A stretch of DNA of 64,000 bases, taken from Pseudomonas putida (GTDB lineage: Bacteria; Pseudomonadota; Gammaproteobacteria; Pseudomonadales; Pseudomonadaceae). The notes beneath the pieces were generated by a model that was given only the letters and a program-made list of their open reading frames with translations, ran no database searches and was not told the DNA's origin. The number at the start of each line of letters is the position of its first letter. Position 1 is the stretch's first letter. The stretch lies in NCBI RefSeq assembly GCF_005080685.1, contig NZ_CP039371.1, positions 4,836,001 to 4,900,000 of the forward strand, written 5' to 3'. This document shows, piece by piece, positions 16,311 to 26,640 of the stretch. Position numbers and translations under genes: made by a program.

Positions 16311-16607
16311 ATGCCACCCTGCAAACCATCCCGAATCCCGCCACCCGAAGACCCAATGCCGCTGCCAACCTTTCGCGCCTCCCAATCCATCTTCACCGTG
16401 ACCCCAACCACAACCCTCTCCTACGCCCAGGCAGAGGCGCAAAAACTGATGGAATGTGCCCGTTATCTGAACCAGACCGGTGTATTGATGGGGGATCAGC
16501 GGATGACAGCGGCGTCCTACCACATCGGCGCCATGGTCAAGACGCTGTTGGATGAGATCGACCAGGGGATGCTGCCTTCGCGGCTTCGGGGGCAGTTTTA
16601 TCCGTGA
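16311..16607 (+). CDS. Second small protein related to DUF3077
   Basis: A 98-residue protein from the ATG at 16311 (CGAGG about ten bases upstream; longer in-frame starts would run through the REP sequence). After a proline-rich N-terminus it reads IFTVTPTTTLSYAQAEAQKLMECARYL and AASYHIGAMVKTLLDEIDQGM. This is the same spacing of acidic/Cys and Ala-x-Tyr-His-x2-Ala-x2-K-x-L-L-D positions as its neighbour at 15883 (EQASELMGC; AAHYLSALAKALLDD). The two are therefore diverged paralogues, probably from a local duplication. Function unknown. Confidence 0.65.
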   Translation: MPPCKPSRIPPPEDPMPLPTFRASQSIFTVTPTTTLSYAQAEAQKLMECARYLNQTGVLMGDQRMTAASYHIGAMVKTLLDEIDQGMLPSRLRGQFYP

Positions 16608-16654
16608 TCATTTGCAGTTTCGTCAAACAGATTTGCCCCACGAGGTATACCTAA

Positions 16655-16730
16655 CTTGTAGTCCATTTCCCAAAGCTACTTTTCCCGGCTGTTTATCGTT
16701 GCGACGTGGCTGACAGACGCTCTAGTCTCA
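16655..16730 (+). promoter_or_regulatory. Conserved 76-bp upstream element, copy B
   Basis: TTGTAGTCCATTTCCCAAAG ... CTCTAGTCTCAG, about 71 percent identical without gaps to 15375-15450. It stands 62 bp before the toxin-like gene. Its surroundings (16610-16660) are less GC-rich than the rest of the region. Confidence 0.5.
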
Positions 16731-16751
16731 GAGTTTCCTTACCAAGCAGCG

Positions 16752-16816
16752 AGACCGGCGACTGCAAGGGAGCTTTATTTGTCCATCCCTCATGCACCAA
16801 TACTGGTCGCCGGTCT
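16752..16816 (+). promoter_or_regulatory. Long-range hairpin enclosing the start codon at 16792
   Basis: AGACCGGCGAC (16752-16762) and GTCGCCGGTCT (16806-16816) are perfect 11-base complements. An AGGGA/TCCCT stem lies inside. The ATG at 16792 is in the loop between the arms, so the structure could hide or expose the start of translation. Confidence 0.4.
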
Positions 16817-17280
16817 ACAGACCAGAGCTTCACAAGGATGACTACATCGCGCACCCGCAAACCCAGCAGCAAAGCTTTGGCTATGTGCCGCCCATGAGGT
16901 GTCAGAGCATCCTTCTACCCGAGGGGCACATTTACTTGAGGGCTGGTCGGCAGATCGGCCGGAACAAGGGATACGGCATAAGGCACATCTGGGAGCAGCA
17001 TGGCCATGAATTGCCGAGCTGGGGATGCAGGACGGTGGACGAAGTCCCGACCTATGTGGCTTCGGTAATCGTGCACAAGGCGCCCATTTACTGCGAGTTC
17101 CACCAGACAAAAAATGGATATCGTATCGCGATTCTTCGCAGCGCTAAGGGTGTCGTGATCCTCGAGCCCATCGTAAATGAAAACGTTAGGCTTGCATTCT
17201 ACTCGGTGGTAACGGCCTACAGGATCAACCGTCGCGGGCACGGTACCCAGGTGGGCAAAGTGATCTGTAACGTAGAATGA
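16792..17280 (+). CDS. Orphan toxin-like protein, possible BECR-fold RNase
   Basis: A 162-residue protein of no certain family. From about residue 45 it reads RAGRQIGRNKGYGIRHIWEQ...HGHEL, then YRIAILRSAKGVVILEP and AFYSVVTAYRINRRGHGTQ. A G-x-R-H-I-x2-x-H-G helix followed by beta strands ending in S-V-V-T-A is what I know from barnase/EndoU/colicin E5-like (BECR) toxin and phage nuclease domains, so RNA cleavage is a reasonable guess only. No immunity gene follows, and no secretion or Rhs-type N-terminus precedes. The start is uncertain: GGGAGC is about 15 bases upstream and M35 is an alternative. Less GC-rich codon use suggests transfer. A terminator follows at once. Confidence 0.55.
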   Translation: MHQYWSPVYRPELHKDDYIAHPQTQQQSFGYVPPMRCQSILLPEGHIYLRAGRQIGRNKGYGIRHIWEQHGHELPSWGCRTVDEVPTYVASVIVHKAPIYCEFHQTKNGYRIAILRSAKGVVILEPIVNENVRLAFYSVVTAYRINRRGHGTQVGKVICNVE

Positions 17281-17281
17281 A

Positions 17282-17306
17282 AAAAGGCGCCGTTCGGGCG
17301 CCTTTT
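17282..17306. terminator. Rho-independent terminator
   Basis: AAAAGGCGCC-GTTCG-GGCGCCTTTT, a perfect 10-bp stem directly after the toxin-like gene. The stretch 17307-17535 after it shows no gene, only a loose hairpin near 17480-17515. Confidence 0.85.
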
Positions 17307-17535
17307 AGAAAGTCTAGGAGGGCTGGTAGTCGCAGCGCTTACTTAGCAAATGGGCCGAATCTGGCCAATTGGACCGCAAGCCAACCGTTGTTGCCTGGTT
17401 GCCGCTACCGCAAGGTGGTGCACCTTGCAATCCGCACTGTCGGTCGTTAGCACCTTGTCACCGAACAGCAATGCTCTTATTGAGCCCTCGGCAACAGCTT
17501 AACAACGCTGAGGGATTTCTTCAATCATCAGGGTC

Positions 17536-18471
17536 CTACCCCGCATACCCCAACAGATACAACAACCCCGTCAACGTCCCCAACGACACCACGGTCGACA
17601 ACAGGATCGTCCGCGAAATCAACCCGGCCTCGCGGTTGTAGTATTCCGCCAGCATGAACGGCCCGGTCCCGGTCGGCAGCGCCGCCAGCAGCACGGCCGA
17701 GGCCGCCCACATGGTCGGCAGGCTGAACACCTTGTACGCCAGCACCCAGGTCAACGCCGGCTGCCCGACCAGCTTCAGCCACACCAGCGGCCACGGGCTG
17801 GCCTGGGTGCCGGTGCGCTTCTCGGCCAGGAACGCGCCGAGCGAAATCAATGCGCAAGGCGTGGTGGCCAACGCCAGCATGTCGAGAAAATGCATCACCG
17901 GCTCCGCCAGGCCCAACCCGGACATGGCCCAGGCTGCACCGGCCACCGGCGAGAACACCAGGGGGTTCTTGGCCAGGGCCTTGGCCACGACCCGTATGGC
18001 CCGGCCGATACGCCGCTCTTCCTGCAAGCCGATCTCGATCAGCGTCAGCGCAACCGCAAACACCACGCACACCACGAGCAACGACGAAATCAACGCCGGC
18101 TGCAAGCCGGCCTGGCCGAACAGCAGCACGCACAGCGGAATGCCGATATAGCCGGTGTTGGCATAGCCGGCACTCAGCCCGTCGATGCTGGAGGCCACCA
18201 ACCCATGGCCGCTGTACAGGCGCCAGCCCAGGGTGATGACGAACATCGCCAGTGCCCCGGCGCCGAACGCCAGGATGAACCCTGGGTGCCAGATCTCGCT
18301 CCAGGTCGCGGTGGCGGTGACCTTGAACAACAGCGCCGGCAGGCACAGCCAGACCACCATCTTGTTGATTTCGGCAGCGGCCTTGTCGCCCAGCTTGTTG
18401 GTCTTGCGGCACAGGTAGCCGACCAGGATCAGGGCGAAGATCGGCGCGACGATGACGAAAATGGTATGCAT
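17536..18471 (-). CDS. AEC-family (auxin efflux carrier-like) transporter
   Basis: A 311-residue inner-membrane protein with ten hydrophobic segments in two bundles of five, as in AEC carriers (FVIVAPIFALILVGYLCRK; GYANTGYIGIPLCVLLFGQAG; ALPTGTGPFMLAEYY). Family members move small carboxylates such as malonate or malate; the substrate here is unknown. Its ATG at 18471 comes one base after the stop of the EamA gene upstream, so the two are translationally coupled and probably act together. Confidence 0.88.
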   Translation of the reverse strand: MHTIFVIVAPIFALILVGYLCRKTNKLGDKAAAEINKMVVWLCLPALLFKVTATATWSEIWHPGFILAFGAGALAMFVITLGWRLYSGHGLVASSIDGLSAGYANTGYIGIPLCVLLFGQAGLQPALISSLLVVCVVFAVALTLIEIGLQEERRIGRAIRVVAKALAKNPLVFSPVAGAAWAMSGLGLAEPVMHFLDMLALATTPCALISLGAFLAEKRTGTQASPWPLVWLKLVGQPALTWVLAYKVFSLPTMWAASAVLLAALPTGTGPFMLAEYYNREAGLISRTILLSTVVSLGTLTGLLYLLGYAG

Positions 18472-18472
18472 G

Positions 18473-19348
18473 TCAGGCCTTATGGCTCAGCGCCGCGCGC
18501 GCCCGACCGCCCAGGCGGGCCAGCCACACCGATGCGAGGATGATCGCGCCACCGACGAACAAGCGCCCCAGCGGCTCGTCGCGGTTCCAGATCAGCAGGT
18601 TGAGCAACAGACCCACCGGCACGTGCAGGTTGTTCATCACCGCCAACGTGCCACCCGAAACCAGGCACGCGCCCTTGTTCCACCAATACAAGCCCAGCGC
18701 CGTCGGGCACAGGCCGAGGAACAGCAACACCAGCCACTGCACGTCGGTGCTCGGCAGGTGCTGGGCATTGCCGAACAGCACAAACGCCGGCAATGCGATC
18801 AGCAACGCACCCAGATAGAAGTAGCCGAAGCGTTTGTAGTGCGGCAGGTCGCTGGGGTAGCGGGCGATCAGGTGGCGGTACAGCACCTGGCCGGCGGCGT
18901 AGGTGAAGTTGGCCAGTTGCAGCAGCAGGAAGCCGATGAAGAAGTCGCCCGTGATGCTGTCGAAACGGATCACCGCCGCGCCCGCCACGGCCACCAGCGC
19001 CGCGATCAGGGCCCAGGGATTGAAGCGCCGGTTCAGGGCATCTTCGATCAGGGTCACGTGCAGCGGCGTGAGGATGGTGAACAGCAGCACCTCCGGCACC
19101 GTCAGCACGCGGAAACTCAGGTACAGGCAGACGTAGGTGATGCCATATTGCAAGGCACCGATCAGCAGCATCGAGCGCATGAAACGCGGCTCGACCTGGC
19201 GCCAACGGGTCAGTGGCAGGAACACCAGGCCCGCCAACACCACGCGGGCGAGCACGGCGAAGTAGCTGTCGACGTGCCCGGCCAGGTACTCGCCGATCAA
19301 ACTGAAGGAAAACGCCTGGATCAGCGCGACGATAATCAGGTAGCCCAT
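18473..19348 (-). CDS. EamA/DMT-family transporter
   Basis: A 291-residue protein with ten helices in two EamA repeats (MGYLIIVALIQAFSFSLIGEYLAG; LLQLANFTYAAGQVLYRHL). It belongs to the carboxylate/amino acid/amine exporter branch. It is the first gene of a two-gene operon with the AEC transporter (one-base spacing). The promoter must lie in the 19349-19430 gap, beside the azoR terminator. Confidence 0.87.
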   Translation of the reverse strand: MGYLIIVALIQAFSFSLIGEYLAGHVDSYFAVLARVVLAGLVFLPLTRWRQVEPRFMRSMLLIGALQYGITYVCLYLSFRVLTVPEVLLFTILTPLHVTLIEDALNRRFNPWALIAALVAVAGAAVIRFDSITGDFFIGFLLLQLANFTYAAGQVLYRHLIARYPSDLPHYKRFGYFYLGALLIALPAFVLFGNAQHLPSTDVQWLVLLFLGLCPTALGLYWWNKGACLVSGGTLAVMNNLHVPVGLLLNLLIWNRDEPLGRLFVGGAIILASVWLARLGGRARAALSHKA

Positions 19349-19430
19349 GGTTGCCTCTCTTGAATCAAGGCGGCGACCTTAGCGGTTTGCGGCGTTGCAG
19401 TTCAACCATGGGAAATGTGGGGCCGGGCAT

Positions 19431-19456
19431 AAAAAAGCCCGGCCATCAGGCCGGGC
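19431..19456 (-). terminator. Rho-independent terminator of azoR
   Basis: On the minus strand GCCCGGCC-TGAT-GGCCGGGC is followed by six T, about 50 bases after the azoR stop. Confidence 0.88.
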
Positions 19457-19506
19457 AGGTACACCCAAGGAGCAAAGAGGTGTCAGGGTTGGGAATTCGT
19501 TGCCAC

Positions 19507-20106
19507 TCAGGCCACTGCGGCCAGCTTCGCCTTGGCCTGGTTGAGGCCCTTCTCGTGGAAGTCACCGCTCATGTTCAGGCCTTCGGCATGGATGAAATTG
19601 ACATCGTGGATGCCGATGAAGGCCATCACCTGGCGCAGGTACGGTTCCTGATGGTCGCTGGTGGCGCCGGCGTGGATACCGCCCCGGGCGGTCAGCACGA
19701 TGGCACGCTTGCCGGTGAGCAGGCCTTGGGGGCCGGTCGGGGTGTACTTGAAGGTGATGCCGGCGCGCAGCACATGGTCCAGCCAGGCCTTTAGGGTGCT
19801 GGGGATGGTGAAGTTGTACATCGGTGCGGCCATCACCAGCACATCGGCTTCGAGCAGTTCATCGGTCAATTCGTTTGAGCGAGCCAGGGCCTGCACTTCG
19901 TTGGCGCTGCGCTGTTCTTCAGGCTTCATCCAGCCGCCGAGCAAGTCGGCGTCCAAGTGCGGCACCGGGGTCGCGGCCAGGTCGCGTACGGTGATCTGAT
20001 CGCTCGGGTGCGCCGCTTGCCACTGGGCGATGAAGTCGCGGGTCAGTTGGCGGGATACGGAATCCTGCTGGCGGGCGCTGCTTTCGATGATCAGTACGCG
20101 GGACAT
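19507..20106 (-). CDS. azoR: FMN-dependent NADH:azoreductase / quinone reductase
   Basis: A 199-residue flavodoxin-fold enzyme starting MSRVLIIESSARQQDSVSRQ, with the FMN phosphate loop SxRxxxSxSR-like and the conserved MAAPMYNFTIPSTLKAWLDHV segment that contacts flavin. The C-terminal part (GIHDVNFIHAEGLNMSGD) also matches AzoR. It reduces azo compounds and quinones by two-electron transfer and probably protects against electrophile stress. The ATG at 20106 has GGAGG six bases upstream. Its promoter region contains paired CTATCGATTAA sites, and a LysR gene is nearby, a neighbour often seen with azoR in Pseudomonas. Confidence 0.92.
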   Translation of the reverse strand: MSRVLIIESSARQQDSVSRQLTRDFIAQWQAAHPSDQITVRDLAATPVPHLDADLLGGWMKPEEQRSANEVQALARSNELTDELLEADVLVMAAPMYNFTIPSTLKAWLDHVLRAGITFKYTPTGPQGLLTGKRAIVLTARGGIHAGATSDHQEPYLRQVMAFIGIHDVNFIHAEGLNMSGDFHEKGLNQAKAKLAAVA

Positions 20107-20164
20107 GGCTGCCTCCATCGGCGAAAAAGGGTGCGATTCGATGGAGAGAAGATTAAGGCTTGAC

Positions 20165-20209
20165 CTATCGATTAAAAAGCGTAAAAAGTGGGTTCAATCT
20201 ATCGATTAA
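20165..20209. promoter_or_regulatory. Paired 11-bp direct repeats upstream of azoR
   Basis: CTATCGATTAA occurs at 20165-20175 and again at 20199-20209, 34 bp apart, in the azoR promoter region. Each contains the palindrome ATCGAT. Two phased sites suit a tetrameric LysR regulator such as the one at 20579; this link is inference. Confidence 0.45.
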
Positions 20210-20215
20210 TCCGTT

Positions 20216-20530
20216 TTATTGCGCTTCGCAGGTCAGATCCACTCTGAGCCTGATGATCTGCCGATTGAACTTGGCGGTAACGTCCACGCTTTTTCCGGCT
20301 GCCACATTCACCCGGCGTACCCGTGGCGCCTCCGGGCCATTGCGGAAGGTAACCTTGCAGCGTGCCGGCACCTTCCCATAGTTGTTCAGGCTGATGCTGC
20401 CGATGTCGTAGGCAGTGGCGTAGGTGGTGTAGTCGAGCTGTACACCGGACGTCTGCTTTTCTACCTCGATCGGGTAGGCCATCGCCCCCAGTGGCAGGCA
20501 CAGCAGCAATACCGCACAACATTTCTTCAT
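20216..20530 (-). CDS. Small exported protein, unknown function
   Basis: A 104-residue protein with a signal peptide (MKKCCAVLLLCLPLGAMA, cleavage before YPIEV). The mature part is a predicted beta-sandwich (SGVQLDYTTYATAYDIGSIS; KVPARCKVTFRNGPEAP; IRLRVDLTCEAQ) with two cysteines placed to form a disulfide. Proteins of this kind are conserved in Pseudomonas and sometimes wrongly labelled 3-phosphoglycerate kinase; I know no function. It lies between azoR and the LysR gene, divergent from the latter, and ends right at the azoR promoter repeats. Confidence 0.75.
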   Translation of the reverse strand: MKKCCAVLLLCLPLGAMAYPIEVEKQTSGVQLDYTTYATAYDIGSISLNNYGKVPARCKVTFRNGPEAPRVRRVNVAAGKSVDVTAKFNRQIIRLRVDLTCEAQ

Positions 20531-20578
20531 GGGCGCTCTCCTTGAGAAGAGCGCAGCTTAGGACAACAGGAGCCGAAC

Positions 20579-21502
20579 ATGAAAGCGCCGCGCGTAACCC
20601 TGGATCAGTGGCGAACCCTGCAGGCAGTGGTCGACCACGGCGGGTTTGCCCAGGCCGCCGAAGCCCTGCACCGCTCGCAATCATCGGTGAGCTACACCGT
20701 GGCGCGGATGCAGGAGCAACTGGGCGTGCCGCTGCTGCGCATCGATGGGCGCAAGGCGGTGCTGACCGAGGCCGGCAACGTATTGCTGCGCCGCTCGCGG
20801 CACCTGGTCAAGCAGGCCAGCCAGCTCGAGGACCTGGCCCACCACATGGAACAAGGCTGGGAAGCCGAGGTGCGCGTGGTGGTCGATGCCGCCTACCCCA
20901 GCGCCCGCCTGGTGCGGGCCCTCAGTGCATTCATGCCACAAAGCCGTGGGTGCCGCGTGCGCTTGCGCGAGGAAGTCTTGTCCGGCGTCGAGGAAGTGCT
21001 GCACGAAGGCATCGCCGACCTTGCCATCAGCAGTTTCAGCATCGGCGGCTACCTGGGCACCGAGCTGAGTTCGGTGGAGTTCGTCGCCGTCGCCCACCCC
21101 GAGCACAGCCTGCACCGCCTGGGCCGGGAGATCACCTTCCAGGACCTGGAGAGCCAACTGCAGGTGGTGATCCGCGACTCGGGCCGGGCGCAACCGCGCG
21201 ATGTCGGCTGGTTGGGCGCCGAGCAACGCTGGACGGTCGGCAGCCTGGGCACCGCCGCCACCTTCGTCAGCAGCGGCCTGGGCTTCGCCTGGCTGCCCCG
21301 CCACATGATCGAACGGGAACTGCGCGACGGCGTGCTGAAACCGCTACCACTGGATCAGGGTGGCAGCCGCCACCCACTGTTCTACCTTTATTCGAGCAAA
21401 GAGAAGACCTTGGGCCCGGCCACGCAGATTCTCATCGACCTGCTGCGCAACTTCGACACCGCGCCCCTGGACGTGCCCTTCGCAGCCCCCCCACAAGCTT
21501 GA
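20579..21502 (+). CDS. LysR-family regulator, probable azoR regulator
   Basis: A 307-residue LysR regulator. The helix-turn-helix lies at about residues 20-55 (GGFAQAAEALHRSQSSVSYT), followed by the effector domain (VVVDAAYPSARLVRALSAF). AACAGGAGCC precedes the ATG at 20579. In P. aeruginosa a LysR gene of this type sits beside azoR (PA0784-PA0785 from memory), so control of azoR through the CTATCGATTAA sites is likely. The alpha/beta hydrolase and ppiA genes follow in the same direction with almost no gap and may be co-transcribed. Confidence 0.87.
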   Translation: MKAPRVTLDQWRTLQAVVDHGGFAQAAEALHRSQSSVSYTVARMQEQLGVPLLRIDGRKAVLTEAGNVLLRRSRHLVKQASQLEDLAHHMEQGWEAEVRVVVDAAYPSARLVRALSAFMPQSRGCRVRLREEVLSGVEEVLHEGIADLAISSFSIGGYLGTELSSVEFVAVAHPEHSLHRLGREITFQDLESQLQVVIRDSGRAQPRDVGWLGAEQRWTVGSLGTAATFVSSGLGFAWLPRHMIERELRDGVLKPLPLDQGGSRHPLFYLYSSKEKTLGPATQILIDLLRNFDTAPLDVPFAAPPQA

Positions 21503-21514
21503 GAGGACCGCGCC

Positions 21515-22327
21515 TTGGCCTATTTCGAACATGAAGGATGCTCTTTGCATTATCAGGAATATGGCCACGGCGACCCCGTGGTGCTGTTGCATGGGCTGGG
21601 CTCCAGCAGCCAGGACTGGGAACTGCAGGTGCCGGTGCTGAGCCAGCACTACCGGGTGATCCTCATGGACATCCGCGGCCACGGCCGCTCCGATAAACCT
21701 CGCGACGGTTACCAGATCGCCACCTTCAGCGCCGATCTGCTGGCCTTGCTCGAGCACCTGCACACCGGCCCGGTGCACTTCGTCGGGCTATCGATGGGCG
21801 GCATGGTCGGCTTCCAGTTCGCCGTCGATCACCCGCAATGGCTGCGCAGCCTGTGCATCGTCAACAGCGCCCCGGCGGTCAAGCGCCGCAGCGCTTCCGA
21901 CTGGCTGTGGTGGGCCAAGCGCTGGAGCCTGGCGCGCGTGCTCAGTGTCGAAACGGTGGGCAAGGGCCTGGCCGAGCGCCTGTTCCCCAAACCCGAACAG
22001 GCCGACCTGCGCCAGACCATGGCGCAACGCTGGGCACGCAACGACAAACGCGCCTACCTCGCCAGTTTCGACGCCATCGTCGACTGGGGCGTGGAGGAAC
22101 GCATCGGCCAGATTCGCTGTCCGACGCTGATCATCGCCGCCGACCACGATTACACTCCGATACAACTCAAGGAGCGCTACGTGGCCAAGATGCCCAAGGC
22201 CAGGCTGGCGGTCATCGACGATTCCCGGCACGCTACGCCCCTCGATCAACCCGACGTCTTCAACCAGACCCTGCTGCAGTTTCTGACCGCCGCCTCCACC
22301 TCTCAAGGATCTTTGAGCCCATGCTGA
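21515..22327 (+). CDS. Alpha/beta-hydrolase
   Basis: A 270-residue alpha/beta hydrolase of the 3-oxoadipate enol-lactonase/haloperoxidase type. The oxyanion loop is [10 protein letters not shown], nucleophile S93 sits in GLSMGG, the acid is in [10 protein letters not shown] and the catalytic His in DDSRHATP. The coding start appears to be the TTG at 21515, with GAGAGGA eight bases upstream; no in-frame ATG comes before the conserved [13 protein letters not shown]. It overlaps the next gene by seven bases (ATGCTGA), so ppiA translation is coupled to it. The substrate cannot be told from sequence. Confidence 0.85.
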   Translation: MAYFEHEGCSLHYQEYGHGDPVVLLHGLGSSSQDWELQVPVLSQHYRVILMDIRGHGRSDKPRDGYQIATFSADLLALLEHLHTGPVHFVGLSMGGMVGFQFAVDHPQWLRSLCIVNSAPAVKRRSASDWLWWAKRWSLARVLSVETVGKGLAERLFPKPEQADLRQTMAQRWARNDKRAYLASFDAIVDWGVEERIGQIRCPTLIIAADHDYTPIQLKERYVAKMPKARLAVIDDSRHATPLDQPDVFNQTLLQFLTAASTSQGSLSPC

Positions 22328-22878
22328 AAAACCTCCTGCTCACCGCCTGCTCGTTCGCTTTCGCCGCCAGCGTCATGGCCTCGGACAAAACCCCGCACGT
22401 CCTGCTCGACACCAGCTTCGGCCAGGTGGAAATCGAACTCAATGCCGAGAAGGCGCCGCTCAGCACGAAGAACTTCCTCGAATACGTCGACAGCGGCTTC
22501 TACAACAACACCATTTTCCACCGGGTGATCCCCGGCTTCATGGTCCAGGGTGGCGGTTTCACCGACCGCATGGTGCAGAAAGACACCCGTGATCCAATCA
22601 AGAACGAAGCCAGCAATGGCCTGATGAACACCCGTGGCACCCTGTCGATGGCGCGTACGTCCAACCCGAACTCGGCCACCAGCCAGTTCTTCATCAACGT
22701 GGCCGACAACGATTTCCTCAACCCGGGCCGTGACGCCGGCTATGCGGTGTTCGGCAAAGTGACCAAGGGCATGGAAGTGGTCGACCAGATCGTCAACTCG
22801 CCCACCACCATGAAAAGCGGCATGCGCGATGTACCGGCTGACCCGGTCTACATCAAGTCGGCCAAACGCATCGACTGA
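22321..22878 (+). CDS. ppiA: Periplasmic peptidyl-prolyl cis-trans isomerase (cyclophilin)
   Basis: A 185-residue cyclophilin with a signal peptide ([16 protein letters not shown], cleavage before SDKTP). The active-site blocks are visible: [25 protein letters not shown] and [14 protein letters not shown]. These carry the catalytic Arg, Phe and Gln and the bacterial FINVADN signature. It catalyses proline isomerisation in exported proteins. The ATG overlaps the stop of the hydrolase gene. Confidence 0.93.
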   Translation: MLKNLLLTACSFAFAASVMASDKTPHVLLDTSFGQVEIELNAEKAPLSTKNFLEYVDSGFYNNTIFHRVIPGFMVQGGGFTDRMVQKDTRDPIKNEASNGLMNTRGTLSMARTSNPNSATSQFFINVADNDFLNPGRDAGYAVFGKVTKGMEVVDQIVNSPTTMKSGMRDVPADPVYIKSAKRID

Positions 22879-22940
22879 TTGCCGGTCTCACAAGGACGTG
22901 AGCCGCTTGCCGGTCGGTTGGAAAAGGAGTTGCCCTGCCC

Positions 22941-24773
<1,833 letters not shown>

Positions 24774-24867
24774 CCCCTGCCCGCCCCTCAAGCGCCCGCC
24801 CACCTCGCCGATACACGTTGTCGTACGACTCAACAACTACAGGCCCTGGTGGGCCGGCGAGGTGGTA

Positions 24868-26493
24868 ATGCTGTTACGCAGATGGAGTATCGCGCCAAGG
24901 GCTGCTTCGGGCTTTGCCTGTATTGCACTGATGGTTGCGTTTGTTGGGGTGTTTTCGCTGGCCAAGATGTCGACCATCCGTGATTCGGCCACGGCGATGG
25001 AAAAGGACTGGGTGCCAAGCATTCGCACCGTGGATACCATCCGCGAAAACATGCTGCGCATCCGCACCATCTCGCTGCGCGTGGCGCTCGACCCCAACCC
25101 GGCCAACGTCGACACCTATGTCAGTCAGTACGAGGCGCGCAATACGGTGCTGATGCAAAACATCCAGGCCTACGAGGCGCTCGTCGACACGCCGGAGGAA
25201 ACCCGCCTGTACCAGCAGTTCAGGCGCGACTTCGCGGTGTACCAGAAGGGCATGGCCGACTCCTTCGCCCTGGCCCGGCGCGGCGACAGCGCCGCCCTGC
25301 AGAAGCTGGTGCTGGTGGACATGAAGCCGGTGGTCGATGGCACCGGTGCGCAACTGGCCGAACTGGGCGATCTGTATGGCAAGGGCATCGAGCGCGAGGG
25401 CACCCTCTCCGCCGAGCGCTATGAGCAATCGCGCACGGTGGTGATCGCGGTGATCGTGCTGGCGGCGCTGGTGACCATCGTCCTGGCCTGGCTGCTGACC
25501 CGCAGTATCGTCCAGCCGCTGCGCGACGCGGTGCTCGCTGCCCGGCAGGTGGCCGAAGGCGACTTGAGCAAAGCGATTGCCGTGACTGGCAACGACGAGG
25601 TCAGCCAATTGCAGCAATCGCTGGCACAGATGCGCGAACGCCTGCGCGAGACCCTGGGCGAAATCAGCGGATCGTCCACCCAGCTGGCCGCGGCCTCGGA
25701 AGAACTCAACGCCGTGACCGAGGAGGCGGGCCGAGGGCTGACCCGCCAGCACGACGAGATCGAGCAGGCAGCCACCGCAGTCAATGAAATGAGTGCGGCG
25801 GTGGATGAAGTGGCGCGCAATGCAGTGTCCACCTCCGAGGCGTCCAGGGCCTCGACGCAGTCGGCGCAACAGGGCCAGGCGCGGGTGTCGCAGACCATCG
25901 AGGCGATCAGCGACCTGACCGAGGAGGTCACCGCTTCCGCCGCGCTGGTGGAAACACTTGCCGAACAGTCGCAGCAGGTCGGCAAGGTGCTGGACGTGAT
26001 TCGCGCGATCGCCGAACAGACCAACCTGCTGGCGCTGAACGCCGCCATCGAGGCCGCCCGGGCTGGGGAGTCCGGGCGTGGTTTTGCCGTGGTGGCCGAC
26101 GAAGTAAGGGCCCTGGCGCACCGCACGCAGAACTCGACCCAGGAGATCGAGCAGATGGTGTCGCTGATGCGCAATGGCGCGAGCCAGGCGTTGCAGGCCA
26201 TGCAAAGCAGCAGCGCGCGGGCGCAAAGTACCCAGGAACTGGCGCAGAGTGCCGGGCAGGCGTTGCATGAGATCACCTCGGGGATCAGCGAGATGTATGA
26301 GCGCAACCTGGTGATTGCCAGCGCCGCCGAAGAGCAGGCGCAGGTGGCGCGGGAGGTCGACCGCAACCTGACCAATATCCGGGACCTGTCGGTGCAGAGC
26401 GCGACGGGGTCGCAGCAGACCAATGTCGCGAGCCAGGAGCTGTCGCGCCTGGCCAATGGGCTCAATGGCCTGGTGAAGCGCTTCAACCTTTGA
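24868..26493 (+). CDS. Methyl-accepting chemotaxis protein with 4-helix sensor and HAMP
   Basis: A 541-residue chemoreceptor from the ATG at 24868 (GAGGTGG upstream). TM1 is at about 13-33 ([19 protein letters not shown]). A periplasmic helical sensor of about 155 residues (4HB_MCP-like) follows. TM2 is at about 190-210 ([20 protein letters not shown]), then a HAMP linker ([22 protein letters not shown]), methylation helices with QEQ/EE-rich sites and the signalling tip [19 protein letters not shown]. The ligand is not predictable; small organic acids or amines are usual for this sensor type. It stands alone, followed by a REP pair. Confidence 0.92.
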   Translation: MLLRRWSIAPRAASGFACIALMVAFVGVFSLAKMSTIRDSATAMEKDWVPSIRTVDTIRENMLRIRTISLRVALDPNPANVDTYVSQYEARNTVLMQNIQAYEALVDTPEETRLYQQFRRDFAVYQKGMADSFALARRGDSAALQKLVLVDMKPVVDGTGAQLAELGDLYGKGIEREGTLSAERYEQSRTVVIAVIVLAALVTIVLAWLLTRSIVQPLRDAVLAARQVAEGDLSKAIAVTGNDEVSQLQQSLAQMRERLRETLGEISGSSTQLAAASEELNAVTEEAGRGLTRQHDEIEQAATAVNEMSAAVDEVARNAVSTSEASRASTQSAQQGQARVSQTIEAISDLTEEVTASAALVETLAEQSQQVGKVLDVIRAIAEQTNLLALNAAIEAARAGESGRGFAVVADEVRALAHRTQNSTQEIEQMVSLMRNGASQALQAMQSSSARAQSTQELAQSAGQALHEITSGISEMYERNLVIASAAEEQAQVAREVDRNLTNIRDLSVQSATGSQQTNVASQELSRLANGLNGLVKRFNL

Positions 26494-26507
26494 GGGCTGC
26501 GGTGGAT

Positions 26508-26629
26508 GGCACGGGCTGCGCCCGTGTTCGCGGGACGAGCCCGCTCCCACAGGTGTGGGGTTGCCTGCAAGGAGGGTCTTCACTCTGTGGGAGCGGGCTC
26601 GTCCCGCGAACACAGGCGCAGCCTGTGCC
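26508..26629. repeat. Inverted REP pair
   Basis: GTGTTCGCGGGACGAGCCCG and CGGGCTCGTCCCGCGAACAC are exact complements about 50 bp apart, each flanked by a further short palindrome (CACGGGCTGCGCCCGTG; CAGGCGCAGCCTG). Confidence 0.9.
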
Positions 26630-26640
26630 ACACAGCGCGC

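Noticed and set aside
24874..26631. 585-codon open frame opposite the chemoreceptor gene
   Set aside because: Antisense shadow of a well-defined MCP; leucine/arginine/histidine-rich composition and runs into a REP pair.
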